From CAVUPF01 sp963777915 (lineage in GTDB: Bacteria > Actinomycetota > Thermoleophilia > Solirubrobacterales > 70-9), in NCBI GenBank assembly GCA_963777915.1, contig CAVZSH010000005.1, forward strand, positions 1,223,856 to 1,287,855: a stretch of 64,000 bases of DNA. Reading direction: 5' to 3'. Shown piece by piece: positions 28,465 to 36,703 of the stretch. The notes beneath the pieces were generated by a model. The model worked only from the letters and a program-made list of their open reading frames with translations, was not told the origin of the DNA and did no database searches. The stretch's first letter is position 1; each line of letters begins with the position of its first letter. The translations under genes were made by a program, and so were the position numbers.

Positions 28465-29027
28465 CAGCCCGCCCCGAGGAAGTTGGCGAGCAGGTGCTTG
28501 CCCTGCGGGGTCAGCACCGACTCGGGGTGAAACTGGACGCCCTCGGCCGGCAGCTCGCGGTGGCGGGCGCCCATCACGACATCGTCCAGCCTGGCGCTCA
28601 GCTCGAGCTCCGCCGGCAGGTCGGGGTCGGCGACTAGCGAGTGGTAGCGCCCGGCAAGGAGCGGGCTCGGCAGGCCGGCGTAGATAGTCCTGCCATCGTG
28701 GGCGACCTCGGCGTCCTTGCCGTGGACCGGCTCGCCCTGGATGACACGCCCGCCGAACGCCGCGACCATCGCCTGGTGCCCGAGGCAGACCCCAAGCACG
28801 GGCGTGCCCGCATTGGCGAAGGCGGGGATCGCCTCGACCGAGATCCCCGCCTCGGCGGGCGTGCAGGGACCGGGCGAGACGACGAGGCGGTCCGGACGAC
28901 GCTCCAGCAGCTCTGACACCGTCGCCTTGTCGTTGCGCACGACCTCGATCTCCGCCCCCAGCTCGCCCAGGTACTGGACGAGGTTGTAGGTGAAGGAGTC
29001 GTAGTTGTCGATGATCAGGACGCGCAT
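28464..29027 (-). CDS. trpG: Anthranilate synthase component II (glutamine amidotransferase)
   Basis: Supplies ammonia from glutamine to TrpE; members may also serve aminodeoxychorismate synthase (PabA). 187 aa from ATG at 29027. Class I amidotransferase: IIDNYDSFTYNLVQYL, oxyanion strand VVSPGPCTP, nucleophile Cys in LGVCLGHQAM, and the His-Glu pair in VQFHPESVLT. A TTG at 29039 would add four residues but overlaps trpE. It lies two bases after the trpE stop and overlaps trpD. Confidence 0.95.
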   Translation of the reverse strand: MRVLIIDNYDSFTYNLVQYLGELGAEIEVVRNDKATVSELLERRPDRLVVSPGPCTPAEAGISVEAIPAFANAGTPVLGVCLGHQAMVAAFGGRVIQGEPVHGKDAEVAHDGRTIYAGLPSPLLAGRYHSLVADPDLPAELELSARLDDVVMGARHRELPAEGVQFHPESVLTPQGKHLLANFLGAG

Positions 29028-29029
29028 CG

Positions 29030-30538
29030 CTACGGCCAATCGGGTTGCTGGCAGGCGAGCTCAACCGCGCGGAAGACAGCCTTCGCCTTGTTCACCGACT
29101 CGTTGTACTCATAGGCGGGCTTTGCGTCAGCGACGGTGCCACCGCCCGCCTGCACGTGGATCTGGCCGTCCTTGACGACGACGGTCCTAATGTGGATCGC
29201 CGTATCGAGATCGCCGTTCCAGGAGAGGTAGCCGATCGCGCCGCCGTAGGAGCAGCGCTTGACCGGCTCCAACTCGTCGATGATCTGCATGGCGCGGACC
29301 TTCGGGGCACCGGACAGCGTGCCGGCCGGGAGCGCCGAGCGCAGCACGTCCATCGCGCTCACCCCCTCGCGCAGCCTTCCTGAGACCTGGCTGACGATGT
29401 GCAGGACGTGGGAGTAGGTCTCGACCACCATCAGCTCGTCGACGCTCACCGTCCCGTACTCGCAGACCCGGCCCAGGTCGTTGCGACCGAGGTCGACCAG
29501 CATCACGTGCTCGGCCCGCTCCTTGGGGTCATTGATGAGGCGCTCGGCGAGGCGACGGTCCTCTTCCTCGCTGTCGCCGCGCGGGTAGGTGCCGGCGATC
29601 GGGCGGGTCTCCACCCGGTTGCCGTGAACCTTGACCAGCGGCTCGGGCGAGGCGCCGGCGATCTGGAAGTCACCGAACTCGAGGAAGTACATGTAGGGAG
29701 AAGGGTTGACGGCGCGCAGACCGCGATAGATCGAGAACGCCTCGACCGGGGCCGGGGCCGAGAAGCGCTGCGAGGGAACTACCTGCAAGGCGTCCCCGGC
29801 GTGGACGTACTCGACGATCCGCGCGACCGCGGCTTCGAAGCGCTCGCGCTCCATGTTAGAGGTGAAATGCGGCGGCTCGGCGAGGGCAGGCCGCTCGGGT
29901 GCCGGCACCGCGCCGCGCAGGAGGCGGCGGGCATCGGCGATCTGCTCGGCGGCGTGTGCGTAAGCGGCATCGATGCCGCCTTCAGACTCGGCGAAGGCGC
30001 AGGCGAGAATCGTCAGCTCGTGACTCAGGTGGTCAAAGACCAGCATCGCGTCGGTGACCATCAGTGCCATGTCCGGCAGACCGAGTGGGTCGGGGTTGGG
30101 CTCGCCCAGCGGCTCGACCGTGCGCACCAGGTCATAGCCGAAAAATCCAACCGCACCGCCGACGAAGGGCGGTAGGCCCGCGACCGGGGCGAGGCGGAAC
30201 GCGGAGAGGCGCTCGGCCACCGCGGCGTAGGGATCCGGGGCCTCGCAGTCCTCGCCGCCGGACTCCGAGAGCACGCCGTTGCTCCAGCGCAGCACCGAGC
30301 GCGGCCTGAAGCCGACGAATGAGTAGCGACCGACCTGGCCCTGCTCGGCCGACTCCAGCAAAAAGCAGGGCGCCCCTTCGGGCTCGCCGGCGCGCAGCTT
30401 GAGAAATGCCGAGACCGGCGTCTCGCAATCGTCGACGATGCGAGCGCAGACTGGGACGACGTTGCCCTGCTCGGCGAGCTGCCGCGCCTCCTCCAAGCTC
30501 GGCTCCAACTGCAATGCAGACTCAGCCGCGACGGCCAT
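29030..30538 (-). CDS. trpE: Anthranilate synthase component I
   Basis: Converts chorismate to anthranilate with TrpG-derived ammonia. 502 aa. The N-terminal domain includes CFLLESAEQGQVGRYSFVG, with LLES resembling the Trp-feedback site; the chorismate domain has QVVPSQRF, ETRPIAGTYPRG, HVMLVDLGRNDLGRV, ALPAGTLSGAPKVRAM and QAGGGTVADA. Feedback inhibition by tryptophan is therefore likely. It overlaps the end of hisIE by 17 bp. No leader peptide or attenuator is visible because the gene is inside an operon. Confidence 0.95.
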   Translation of the reverse strand: MAVAAESALQLEPSLEEARQLAEQGNVVPVCARIVDDCETPVSAFLKLRAGEPEGAPCFLLESAEQGQVGRYSFVGFRPRSVLRWSNGVLSESGGEDCEAPDPYAAVAERLSAFRLAPVAGLPPFVGGAVGFFGYDLVRTVEPLGEPNPDPLGLPDMALMVTDAMLVFDHLSHELTILACAFAESEGGIDAAYAHAAEQIADARRLLRGAVPAPERPALAEPPHFTSNMERERFEAAVARIVEYVHAGDALQVVPSQRFSAPAPVEAFSIYRGLRAVNPSPYMYFLEFGDFQIAGASPEPLVKVHGNRVETRPIAGTYPRGDSEEEDRRLAERLINDPKERAEHVMLVDLGRNDLGRVCEYGTVSVDELMVVETYSHVLHIVSQVSGRLREGVSAMDVLRSALPAGTLSGAPKVRAMQIIDELEPVKRCSYGGAIGYLSWNGDLDTAIHIRTVVVKDGQIHVQAGGGTVADAKPAYEYNESVNKAKAVFRAVELACQQPDWP

Positions 30539-31169
30539 TGAGCACTTCCATCACGGCGGACTGGGGGAGCCCGCGCGAGGCCAGCAGGACGCTGAGGTGG
30601 TAGAGCAGGTCGGCCGCCTCCTCGACTACCCGCTGATCTGACTCCTCACGCGCGGCACGGCTTACCTCCTCGGCCTCCTCTTCGACCTTTTCGCCGATCA
30701 ACCTCGGGTCGTCGAGCAGCTTCACGGTGTAGCTGCCCTCAGGGCGCTCGGCGGCACGGCTGCGCAGGGTTCGCTCCAGGCTCGCCAGCGCTTCGTGGGC
30801 GAGGGGGAAGGGCTCACCGCGCACCGGGGGGGCATCCTTCTCGGTCGGCCCGGAGCTCCCGAGCGCGCGATAGAAGCAGCTGCGCCCCCCCGTGTGGCAG
30901 GCGGGGCCAGTCGGCTCGACCAGAGCGACGATCGCGTCCCCGTCGCAGTCATAGCGGAGCTGGCGCACTCGCAACACGTTCCCTGAGGCTTCCCCTTTTC
31001 GCCAGATCTCCTCGCGCGAGCGGCTGTAGAAGTGAACCTCTCCACTCTGCACGGTCAGCCGCAGCGACTCCTCGCTCATATAGGCGAGAGTCAGCACCTC
31101 GCCGCTGGAGAAATCCTGGGCGACGCATGGCACCAGGCCGCGCTCGTCGAATTGAACACCCTCATACAT
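30522..31169 (-). CDS. hisIE: Bifunctional PRA-CH cyclohydrolase / PRA-PH pyrophosphatase
   Basis: Second and third steps of histidine synthesis in one chain. 215 aa. HisI part (1 to about 110): VLTLAYMSEESLRLT, FYSRSREEIWRKGEASGN, LRYDCDGDAIVALVEPTGPACHTGGRSC-type zinc and metal sites. HisE part (about 115-215): LERTLRSRAAERPEGSYTVKLL, KVEEEAEEVSRAA, VEEAADLLYHLSVLL. HisI and HisE are usually separate in actinobacteria, so the fusion is notable. It leads the trp cluster and overlaps trpE by 17 bp, linking histidine and tryptophan synthesis, which share PRPP. Confidence 0.95.
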   Translation of the reverse strand: MYEGVQFDERGLVPCVAQDFSSGEVLTLAYMSEESLRLTVQSGEVHFYSRSREEIWRKGEASGNVLRVRQLRYDCDGDAIVALVEPTGPACHTGGRSCFYRALGSSGPTEKDAPPVRGEPFPLAHEALASLERTLRSRAAERPEGSYTVKLLDDPRLIGEKVEEEAEEVSRAAREESDQRVVEEAADLLYHLSVLLASRGLPQSAVMEVLNGRRG

Positions 31170-31175
31170 CAGACA

Positions 31176-31181
31176 ATCGTA
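31176..31181 (-). promoter_or_regulatory. -10 hexamer upstream of hisIE
   Basis: Reads TACGAT (TAnnnT) on the minus strand, 6 nt before the hisIE ATG, with no Shine-Dalgarno between. It lies in the 23-bp gap after era and would drive the whole his-trp operon. The region is too short for an attenuator or T-box. Confidence 0.35.
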
Positions 31182-31192
31182 GTTGGCAGCGC

Positions 31193-32086
31193 CTATTCGA
31201 TTCCCAGGCGGTCGAGCAGGTCCTCGTCGCGGCGCCAGCGGCGGCGGACGCGGACCTGGAGGTCGAGGTGGACCTTGGCGCCGAGCTCCCCTTCAAGCGA
31301 ACGGCGGGCCGCCGCACCGATCTCGCCGACCTTGGCGCCGCCCTTGCCGATCAGGATGCCCTTTTGGGACTCGGCCTCCGCCCAAACCTCGGCGCGGACG
31401 AGGACCAGCCCGTCGTCCCGTGGCGCGATCTCCTTCACCGAGACCTCCACCGAGTGGGGAATCTCCTCCCGGGTGCGGTTCAGCACCTGCTCGCGGATCA
31501 GCTCGGCGAGCAGCACCTCGCTCGACTGGTCGCTGTGGTCCTCGGGCGGGTACAGGTAGGGACCCTCCGGCAGCAGCTCCCCCAGCCGCCCGATCAGCGC
31601 CTCGAGCCCGGCGCCGCTGCGGGCGCTGATCGGGAAGACCTCATCGACGCCCTCGAGCTCGGCAGCCGCGGCGAGGACGGGCACCAGCTCGTTCGGTCCC
31701 ACCCGGTCGGACTTGTTCACCGCGCAGAGGACCGGCAGTCTTCTGCCCGCGCCCAGCAGGGCTCTGGCGATGAAACGATCGCCCGGCCCCACCCCCTCCT
31801 CGCCGTTGACGACGATCAGCGCCAGATCGGAGTCGGCCAGCTCCCGCTCGACCCGGCGCTGCATCCGCTCGGTGAGGACGTCGCGCGGGCGCTGCACGCC
31901 CGGCAGGTCGACGAGCACGAGCTGGCGACCGGACTCGAGATCGGTGGCGACCCCACGGATCGCCCGCCGCGTCGTTTGCGGCCGCACCGAGACGATCGCC
32001 ACCCGCGAGCCGACAATCGCGTTGACCAGCGTCGACTTGCCGACGTTAGGACGGCCGGCGAGCCCGATGAAGCCGGCTCGGGTCAC
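31193..32086 (-). CDS. era: GTPase Era
   Basis: Ribosome-assembly GTPase that binds the 3' end of 16S rRNA. 297 aa from GTG at 32086. G1 GRPNVGKSTLVN, G2 RPQTTRRAI, G3 VDLPGVQRP, G4 NKSDRVG, G5 SARSG, and a C-terminal KH domain with GILIGKGGAKVGEIG. The G3 motif is DLPG instead of the common DTPG. GTG overlaps the ybeY stop (GTGA). Last gene of the run that starts at hrcA; YbeY and Era both act on 16S rRNA maturation. Confidence 0.95.
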   Translation of the reverse strand: MTRAGFIGLAGRPNVGKSTLVNAIVGSRVAIVSVRPQTTRRAIRGVATDLESGRQLVLVDLPGVQRPRDVLTERMQRRVERELADSDLALIVVNGEEGVGPGDRFIARALLGAGRRLPVLCAVNKSDRVGPNELVPVLAAAAELEGVDEVFPISARSGAGLEALIGRLGELLPEGPYLYPPEDHSDQSSEVLLAELIREQVLNRTREEIPHSVEVSVKEIAPRDDGLVLVRAEVWAEAESQKGILIGKGGAKVGEIGAAARRSLEGELGAKVHLDLQVRVRRRWRRDEDLLDRLGIE

Positions 32087-32451
32087 CGCAAGCCGTCCAT
32101 CACCCGCGCCTGGAGCGCGAGCATCTCTCCGGCGTCGGTCTCGTGATTCATCTCGCATAGGTGCAGGGTGCCGTGGACCGCCGCTTCGACGATGTCGGAG
32201 CAGTGCTCGGGGCAGATCGCTACGTCGCCCAGCTCGCGCGGGCCGGTGGTGGGGCCGACGCCGTCAAGGGGAAAGGCGAGGACATCGGTGGGGGCATCCC
32301 TGCCGCGGTGCTCGCGGTTCAGCTCGCGGATTCGGTCCGGGCCAACCAGCTCGACCGCGAGGTGCCCGTCGGCGACACCGGCCCGGTCGAGCGCCGCGGC
32401 GACGGCGGCGCGCAGGTCCGCCGGCACGTCTGAGAGATCGACCCCCCTCAC
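32083..32451 (-). CDS. ybeY: Endoribonuclease YbeY (16S rRNA maturation)
   Basis: 122 aa, a little short for the family (about 150). The zinc site is HGTLHLCEMNHE: the three histidines have the spacing of the canonical HGxLHLxGYDH, but GYD is replaced by EMN. The substrate-binding strand TDVLAFPLD and LGDVAICPE are normal. GTG start overlaps the phoH stop (GTGA) and the gene overlaps era. Position between phoH and era is the classic arrangement. Confidence 0.93.
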   Translation of the reverse strand: MRGVDLSDVPADLRAAVAAALDRAGVADGHLAVELVGPDRIRELNREHRGRDAPTDVLAFPLDGVGPTTGPRELGDVAICPEHCSDIVEAAVHGTLHLCEMNHETDAGEMLALQARVMDGLR

Positions 32452-33407
32452 CGCGGGCGGTGCGACTCGCGCTCGGCGTGCTCCCCGTACGCCGCGACGA
32501 TGCGCTGCACCAGCTTGTGGCGGACCACGTCCTCGCCGCCGAAGTGGACGAAGGAGATGTCCTTGACCTCGACGAGGATGTCGCGGACCGCAATCAGGCC
32601 GGAGCGCTGGTCGGTCGGTAGGTCGATCTGGGTGATGTCGCCGGTCACCACCATCCGCGAGTTAAAGCCGAGCCGGGTGAGGAACATCTTCATCTGCTCG
32701 GGACTTGTGTTCTGCGCCTCGTCGAGGATGACGAAGGAATCGTTGAGGGTGCGGCCACGCATGAAGGCAAGCGGCGCCACCTCGATCACGCCGCGCTCGA
32801 AGTAGCCGTTGACCCGGTCGGGGTCGAGCATGTCAAAGAGGGCGTCAAAGAGCGGCCGCAGGTAGGGGTCGACCTTGGCCTGGATGTCGCCGGGCAGGAA
32901 GCCGAGTCGCTCCCCCGCCTCGACCGCGGGTCGGGTGAGGATGATCCGCTGCACCTGGCGCTCGGCCAGCGCCGCCGCCGCCATCGCCACCGCGAGGAAG
33001 GTCTTGCCGGTGCCGGCCGGGCCGATCCCGAAGGTGATCGTCTGACGACGGATCGAGTCGACGTAGCGCTTTTGGTTGAGGGTCTTCGGCGCGACCTTGG
33101 TGTTGCGGTGCCGCCAGACCACGTCCTCGAGGATCGCGGCCGGGCTCTCGTGCGCGTCGAGCGCTCCGGTCACCGCCTCGATCGTCCCCGGCGCGACCTC
33201 GTGCCCCTGCTCGATCAGCTCAACCAGCTCATCGACAACCGTTGCCGCGGTCTGCACGTCGCCGGAGTCCCCGTCCAGGGTGAGGACGTTGCCGCGCAGG
33301 TGAAACTCGCAGTCAAGGCGACCACGCAGCGCCCGCAGCACGGCGTCCTCAGAGCCCGCCAGCTCCGCGGCGACGCTGTTGTCGAGGGTCAGCTGCCTAC
33401 GCGCCAA
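32448..33407 (-). CDS. phoH: PhoH-like ATPase
   Basis: 319 aa. An N-terminal KH-like domain (about 15-75) precedes a helicase-like ATPase with Walker A FGIGPAGTGKTFLAVAMA, Walker B SFVILDEAQNTSPEQMKMFLTR and motif III VTGDITQIDLP. Probably an RNA-linked NTPase; in other bacteria PhoH-YbeY pairs take part in RNA metabolism. TTG start at 33407 inside the end of yqeY (11-bp overlap), chosen because ARRQLTLDNSVAAELAG matches the family start. Confidence 0.93.
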   Translation of the reverse strand: MARRQLTLDNSVAAELAGSEDAVLRALRGRLDCEFHLRGNVLTLDGDSGDVQTAATVVDELVELIEQGHEVAPGTIEAVTGALDAHESPAAILEDVVWRHRNTKVAPKTLNQKRYVDSIRRQTITFGIGPAGTGKTFLAVAMAAAALAERQVQRIILTRPAVEAGERLGFLPGDIQAKVDPYLRPLFDALFDMLDPDRVNGYFERGVIEVAPLAFMRGRTLNDSFVILDEAQNTSPEQMKMFLTRLGFNSRMVVTGDITQIDLPTDQRSGLIAVRDILVEVKDISFVHFGGEDVVRHKLVQRIVAAYGEHAERESHRPR

Positions 33408-33834
33408 GCTTCTCTCGCACCGCCGCGCTGACTCGCTTGCCGTCGGCCCGACCGCCTAGCTTCGGCATCAGCGCCGACATCACCTGGCCCATCTGGCGGG
33501 GCTCGCTGGCCCCGGTCTCGGCAACCGCGGCATCGACCAGCTCCTCCAGCTCCTCCTCAGAGAGCTGCGTGGGGAGATAGGCCTCGATCAGCTCGCCCTC
33601 GAGGCGCTCATCAGCCGCCTGCTTCGCGCGCCCCGCCTGCTCGAAGGCCTCCGCGGCCTCCAACCGCTTCTTGCGCTCCCGCTGCAACACCGCGACCTCA
33701 TCGCCCTTGCCCAGCTTGGCATCTTGCTGGAGCGCGTCGACCACCATCCGCAGTGCCGCGGCGCGCTCGCGCTGCCTTGCTTTCATCGCAGTTCGCACGT
33801 CCGCTTGGACCAACTCGAGGATCGTCTCGCTCAT
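33397..33834 (-). CDS. yqeY: GatB/YqeY domain protein
   Basis: 145 aa, fully helical YqeY fold: ILELVQADVRTAMKARQRERAAALRMVVDALQ, then LIEAYLPTQLSEEELEELVDAAVAE and MGQVMSALMPKLGGRADGKRVSAAVREKLG. Related to the tail domain of GatB, suggesting tRNA-linked function, but the role of free YqeY is not established. ATG overlaps the murI stop (ATGA), and its end overlaps phoH. Confidence 0.92.
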   Translation of the reverse strand: MSETILELVQADVRTAMKARQRERAAALRMVVDALQQDAKLGKGDEVAVLQRERKKRLEAAEAFEQAGRAKQAADERLEGELIEAYLPTQLSEEELEELVDAAVAETGASEPRQMGQVMSALMPKLGGRADGKRVSAAVREKLGA

Positions 33835-34646
33835 CGTCTAAGGGTAGAGGCGTCGTCGTCCGGGAGGGAGACCGCCTCGACTTCCCCCAACGGCATCTGT
33901 AGGAAGCGGGTGCCGAGGTCACGGAAGGAGTCGGCATCTCCGGTGCACAGGAAACGATAGGCGCCCTCGCGGTCGGGCTCGCGGCCGAGGCCGCGGCGCT
34001 CCAGCGCCCGCTGGGCGGCAGCGGCGACCGCGTGGCCGCCGCTGATCAGACGCACGTCACGGCCGAGGATACGCTGGAGCATCGGGGCGACAAGCGGGTA
34101 GTGGGTGCAGCCGAGGATCAGGGTGTCGACCCCGGCTCGCTTCAGTGGCGCGCAGTAGGCGCGCGCCATCGCCATCGTCTCCTCGTCAAAGAGGGAGCCG
34201 TCCTGGATAAAGGGAGCGAGGTTCGGCGCCTCGACCTCGGTCACCTCCAGGGCGCGGCCCTGGCCCTCCAGGGCGCGGCGGTAGGAGCCGCTCTCCACCG
34301 TGTTCGGCGTCGCCAGCACGCCCACCCTGCCGCTGTCTGTGATCGCCGCTGCGATCTCGGCCTGCGGCTCGACCACCGGGACAACGTCCACCCCGCGCCG
34401 AGCGGCGACCTCGCGCGCCACGTCCTCGCCGATCGAGGTCGCCGTGTTGCATGCGATCACCAGCAGCTTGGCGCCGCCGCCCAGCAACAGCCCGGCGATC
34501 CGGCCGATCCGCTCCCGCAGCTGCTCGGGATCGCGCGTCCCGTAGGGGAACATCGCCGTGTCGCCGAGGTAGACGAAGTCCTCCTCAGGCAGCGAGACCA
34601 GGCACTCATGCAGCACCGTGAGTCCGCCAACTCCGGAGTCGAACAT
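33831..34646 (-). CDS. murI: Glutamate racemase
   Basis: Makes D-glutamate for peptidoglycan. 271 aa from the ATG at 34646. FDSGVGGLTVL holds the first catalytic region; the two cysteines are in VIACNTATS and LILGCTHYPLV; the Asp and His positions are normal. The ATG start removes the first beta-strand residues (LPIAM lies just upstream in frame). A CTG at 34700 that overlaps the previous stop as CTGA would give a 289-aa protein with a complete N terminus; no Shine-Dalgarno precedes it. Overlaps yqeY by ATGA. Confidence 0.95.
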   Translation of the reverse strand: MFDSGVGGLTVLHECLVSLPEEDFVYLGDTAMFPYGTRDPEQLRERIGRIAGLLLGGGAKLLVIACNTATSIGEDVAREVAARRGVDVVPVVEPQAEIAAAITDSGRVGVLATPNTVESGSYRRALEGQGRALEVTEVEAPNLAPFIQDGSLFDEETMAMARAYCAPLKRAGVDTLILGCTHYPLVAPMLQRILGRDVRLISGGHAVAAAAQRALERRGLGREPDREGAYRFLCTGDADSFRDLGTRFLQMPLGEVEAVSLPDDDASTLRR

Positions 34647-34696
34647 CGCGATCGGCAGGGAGGCATCGAGTTGGGGGGCCAGGACGGACAGGGGCG

Positions 34697-35170
34697 TCAG
34701 GGTTTGACGACCATGAAGAAGATCGCCACGACGACGATCAGGCCGGCGAAGGTGCCGACTTGGCCGATCCGCCGGGAGACGGCGAGGAACTCCTCGCTCA
34801 GCACCTCACCGGACTCCAGATCACGCTCGGCCAGCGCTTTCGCCTTGCAGACCTGGGGCTGGAAGAACCCGTGCTGGAGGCCGAAGAGGACGATGATCGC
34901 CGCGATGCCGACGCCGACGAACGTTTCGCTGCCCTTCCAGGGCCCTTCGGCGAGCAGGTAGATCCCGGCGAGGAGCAGGACGATCATGCCGGGGTTGACC
35001 AGGTAGCGGTCGGTCTTCTGCACCCCGGCGAGGATCGCCGGGGTCGCCCGCGGGAACTGGGGCACCACGGAGAAGAACAGCGCGTAGCCGAAGGTCGGGC
35101 CGAAGGCCAAGACGACGGCCAAGACGTGGATGAAAAGACCGACGCTGTAGCCGGTGATCGTCGCCAGCAT
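34697..35170 (-). CDS. DUF2269-like integral membrane protein
   Basis: 157 aa with four hydrophobic helices: YSVGLFIHVLAVVLAFGPTFGYALFF, VNPGMIVLLLAGIYLLAEG, TFVGVGIAAIIVLFGLQHGFF and VGTFAGLIVVVAIFFMVV. A conserved-looking His in the first helix and the general plan fit the DUF2269 family (predicted integral membrane proteins, possibly haem-linked), by recollection only. It lies 37 bp after prmA and its stop may overlap the murI start. Function unknown. Confidence 0.6.
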   Translation of the reverse strand: MLATITGYSVGLFIHVLAVVLAFGPTFGYALFFSVVPQFPRATPAILAGVQKTDRYLVNPGMIVLLLAGIYLLAEGPWKGSETFVGVGIAAIIVLFGLQHGFFQPQVCKAKALAERDLESGEVLSEEFLAVSRRIGQVGTFAGLIVVVAIFFMVVKP

Positions 35171-35207
35171 CGCGGCAACGATATGCCAAAGCCCAGCGCG
35201 ACCTCGC

Positions 35208-36029
35208 TCAGGCTCGGCGCAGCAGCAGAGCCGCCCAGTCGCCGTCGTGGCGGCGCTCGGCCTCGACGAGACCGACGGCGGCGAAGGCAGCTGCGAGCGC
35301 GTCGAGCTCGGAGGGGAGCAGGCCCGAGCAGACCATGGTGCGGGGGACGCTCGCATCGCCCAGCCGCGCGGCGACAGCGCCCAGGATCGGAGCGGTGAGG
35401 TTGGCGACGGTCGTCGGCGCGAGAGCGGGCAGGCGCTCGCGCAGGTTGAGGCGCTCCAACTCGACCACGACGCAGTTGGCCGCGGCATTGGCTGCCGCGG
35501 CCTCGATCGCCGGTGCCTCGTGGTCATAGCCCCACACTGGCTCCCAGCCCAGCTTGGCGGCGGCGATCCCCAGCACGCCGGAGCCGGTGCCGAGGTCGGT
35601 GAGCGCGCCGCAAGCCTCGCCTGTCGCCTCCAGCTCGAGCAGCAGCTCCAGGCAAAGGCGGGTCGTGGGATGAGCACCGGTGCCGAAGGCGCGGCCGGGG
35701 TCGATGACGAGGTCGACCGCGCCCTCGCGCGGCTCCTCCCAGGAGGGCCGCAACCAGAGGCGGCTGCCAACCAGGAGCGGCTTGTGGAAATCCTGCCAGC
35801 GATCGGCCCAGTCATCGGGAACCTCTGTCGCACTCACCGCGATCCGCTCCTCGCCGACCGCGGCCTCGATCTCCCCAAGCTCTGGCAGCTCTCCTTCGCC
35901 GCCGTAGATCGCGTACTCGACGTAGCCAGGGCCAAACTCTTCCTCGACCCCGTTTGGCGCCAGCACCACCAGCTCGGCGAGGACGAGATCGGCCTGCCCC
36001 GGGGAGCAACGAACCGCGAGGCGGATCAA
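35208..36029 (-). CDS. prmA: Ribosomal protein L11 methyltransferase
   Basis: Trimethylates L11 with S-adenosylmethionine. 273 aa. SAM-binding motif I LTDLGTGSGVLGIAAAKLG, the PrmA-specific block DPGRAFGTGAHPTTRLCLELL and motif IV VANLTAPIL. The N-terminal ferredoxin-like L11-binding domain is VRCSPGQADLVLAELV. TTG start shares TTGA with the dnaJ stop. PrmA next to dnaJ/hrcA is a common bacterial order. Confidence 0.94.
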   Translation of the reverse strand: MIRLAVRCSPGQADLVLAELVVLAPNGVEEEFGPGYVEYAIYGGEGELPELGEIEAAVGEERIAVSATEVPDDWADRWQDFHKPLLVGSRLWLRPSWEEPREGAVDLVIDPGRAFGTGAHPTTRLCLELLLELEATGEACGALTDLGTGSGVLGIAAAKLGWEPVWGYDHEAPAIEAAAANAAANCVVVELERLNLRERLPALAPTTVANLTAPILGAVAARLGDASVPRTMVCSGLLPSELDALAAAFAAVGLVEAERRHDGDWAALLLRRA

Positions 36030-36697
36030 CCGAAGGCTCTGCGGACGCGGGAGAAGAACCCTTCCTCGCCGCCTTGCCGAGAGCCGAGGTTGCCGGGCCC
36101 GAGCGTCTCCCCCAGCCTCTCCGCCAGCTCGCGCTGCTGCTCGGAGAGGTTGGAGGGAATGACCACGTGGATGACGATCACCAGGTCGCCGGGCGGGCCG
36201 CCGCCCGACCCCGGCAGCCCGTGGCCACGCAGCCCGTAGCGGGCGCCGTGCTGGGTGCCGGCCGGGATCTCGATCTCGCGCTCACCCTCGTGGCTGGGGA
36301 CCTTCACCGTCTGGCCGAGCATCGCCTCGACTGCGGTCAGCTCGACCGCCTGGATCAGGTCCTGGCCGCGCATCGGGCCACGCCGCACTTCGAAGCCGAG
36401 CCCGCCCCCGAAGAAGGCCTGAAAGATGTCCTCGATCGAGCCGAAGCCGGCGCCGCCGGGCGGGAAGCCGCCGGATCGCAGGCCCTCGTGGCCGTAGGCG
36501 TCATAAACGCTGCGGCGCTCGGGGTCGGAGAGCACCTCGTAGGCCTCGGCCGCCGCCTTGAACTTCTCCTCCGCCGCCGGGTCGTGGTCGTTGACGTCGG
36601 GGTGCAGCTCGCGGGCGAGGCGGCGGAACGCCTTCTTCACCTCCGCCTCGGAGGCGCCCCGCTCGACGCCGAGGACGTCGTAGTAGTCGCTCGGCAT
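36026..36697 (-). CDS. Shortened DnaJ-type co-chaperone without zinc fingers
   Basis: 223 aa, against about 370 for DnaJ. J domain (4-68: DYYDVLGVERGASEAEVKKAF with the HPD triad in ELHPDVND), a Gly/Phe linker (FPPGGAGFGSIEDIFQAFFGGGLGFE) and a single C-terminal substrate-binding domain (RGQDLIQAVELTAVEAMLG joined to EREIEIPAGTQHGARYGLRGHG and GDLVIVIHVVIPSNLSEQQRELAE). The four CxxCxGxG repeats are missing altogether and one CTD is lost, as if deleted in frame. It should still stimulate DnaK. Six bp downstream of hrcA. Confidence 0.9.
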   Translation of the reverse strand: MPSDYYDVLGVERGASEAEVKKAFRRLARELHPDVNDHDPAAEEKFKAAAEAYEVLSDPERRSVYDAYGHEGLRSGGFPPGGAGFGSIEDIFQAFFGGGLGFEVRRGPMRGQDLIQAVELTAVEAMLGQTVKVPSHEGEREIEIPAGTQHGARYGLRGHGLPGSGGGPPGDLVIVIHVVIPSNLSEQQRELAERLGETLGPGNLGSRQGGEEGFFSRVRRAFG

Positions 36698-36703
36698 CCG
36701 CGA

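Noticed and set aside
30539..31192. trp attenuator or T-box upstream of trpE
   Set aside because: trpE overlaps hisIE and the gap before hisIE is only 23 bp, leaving no room for a leader.
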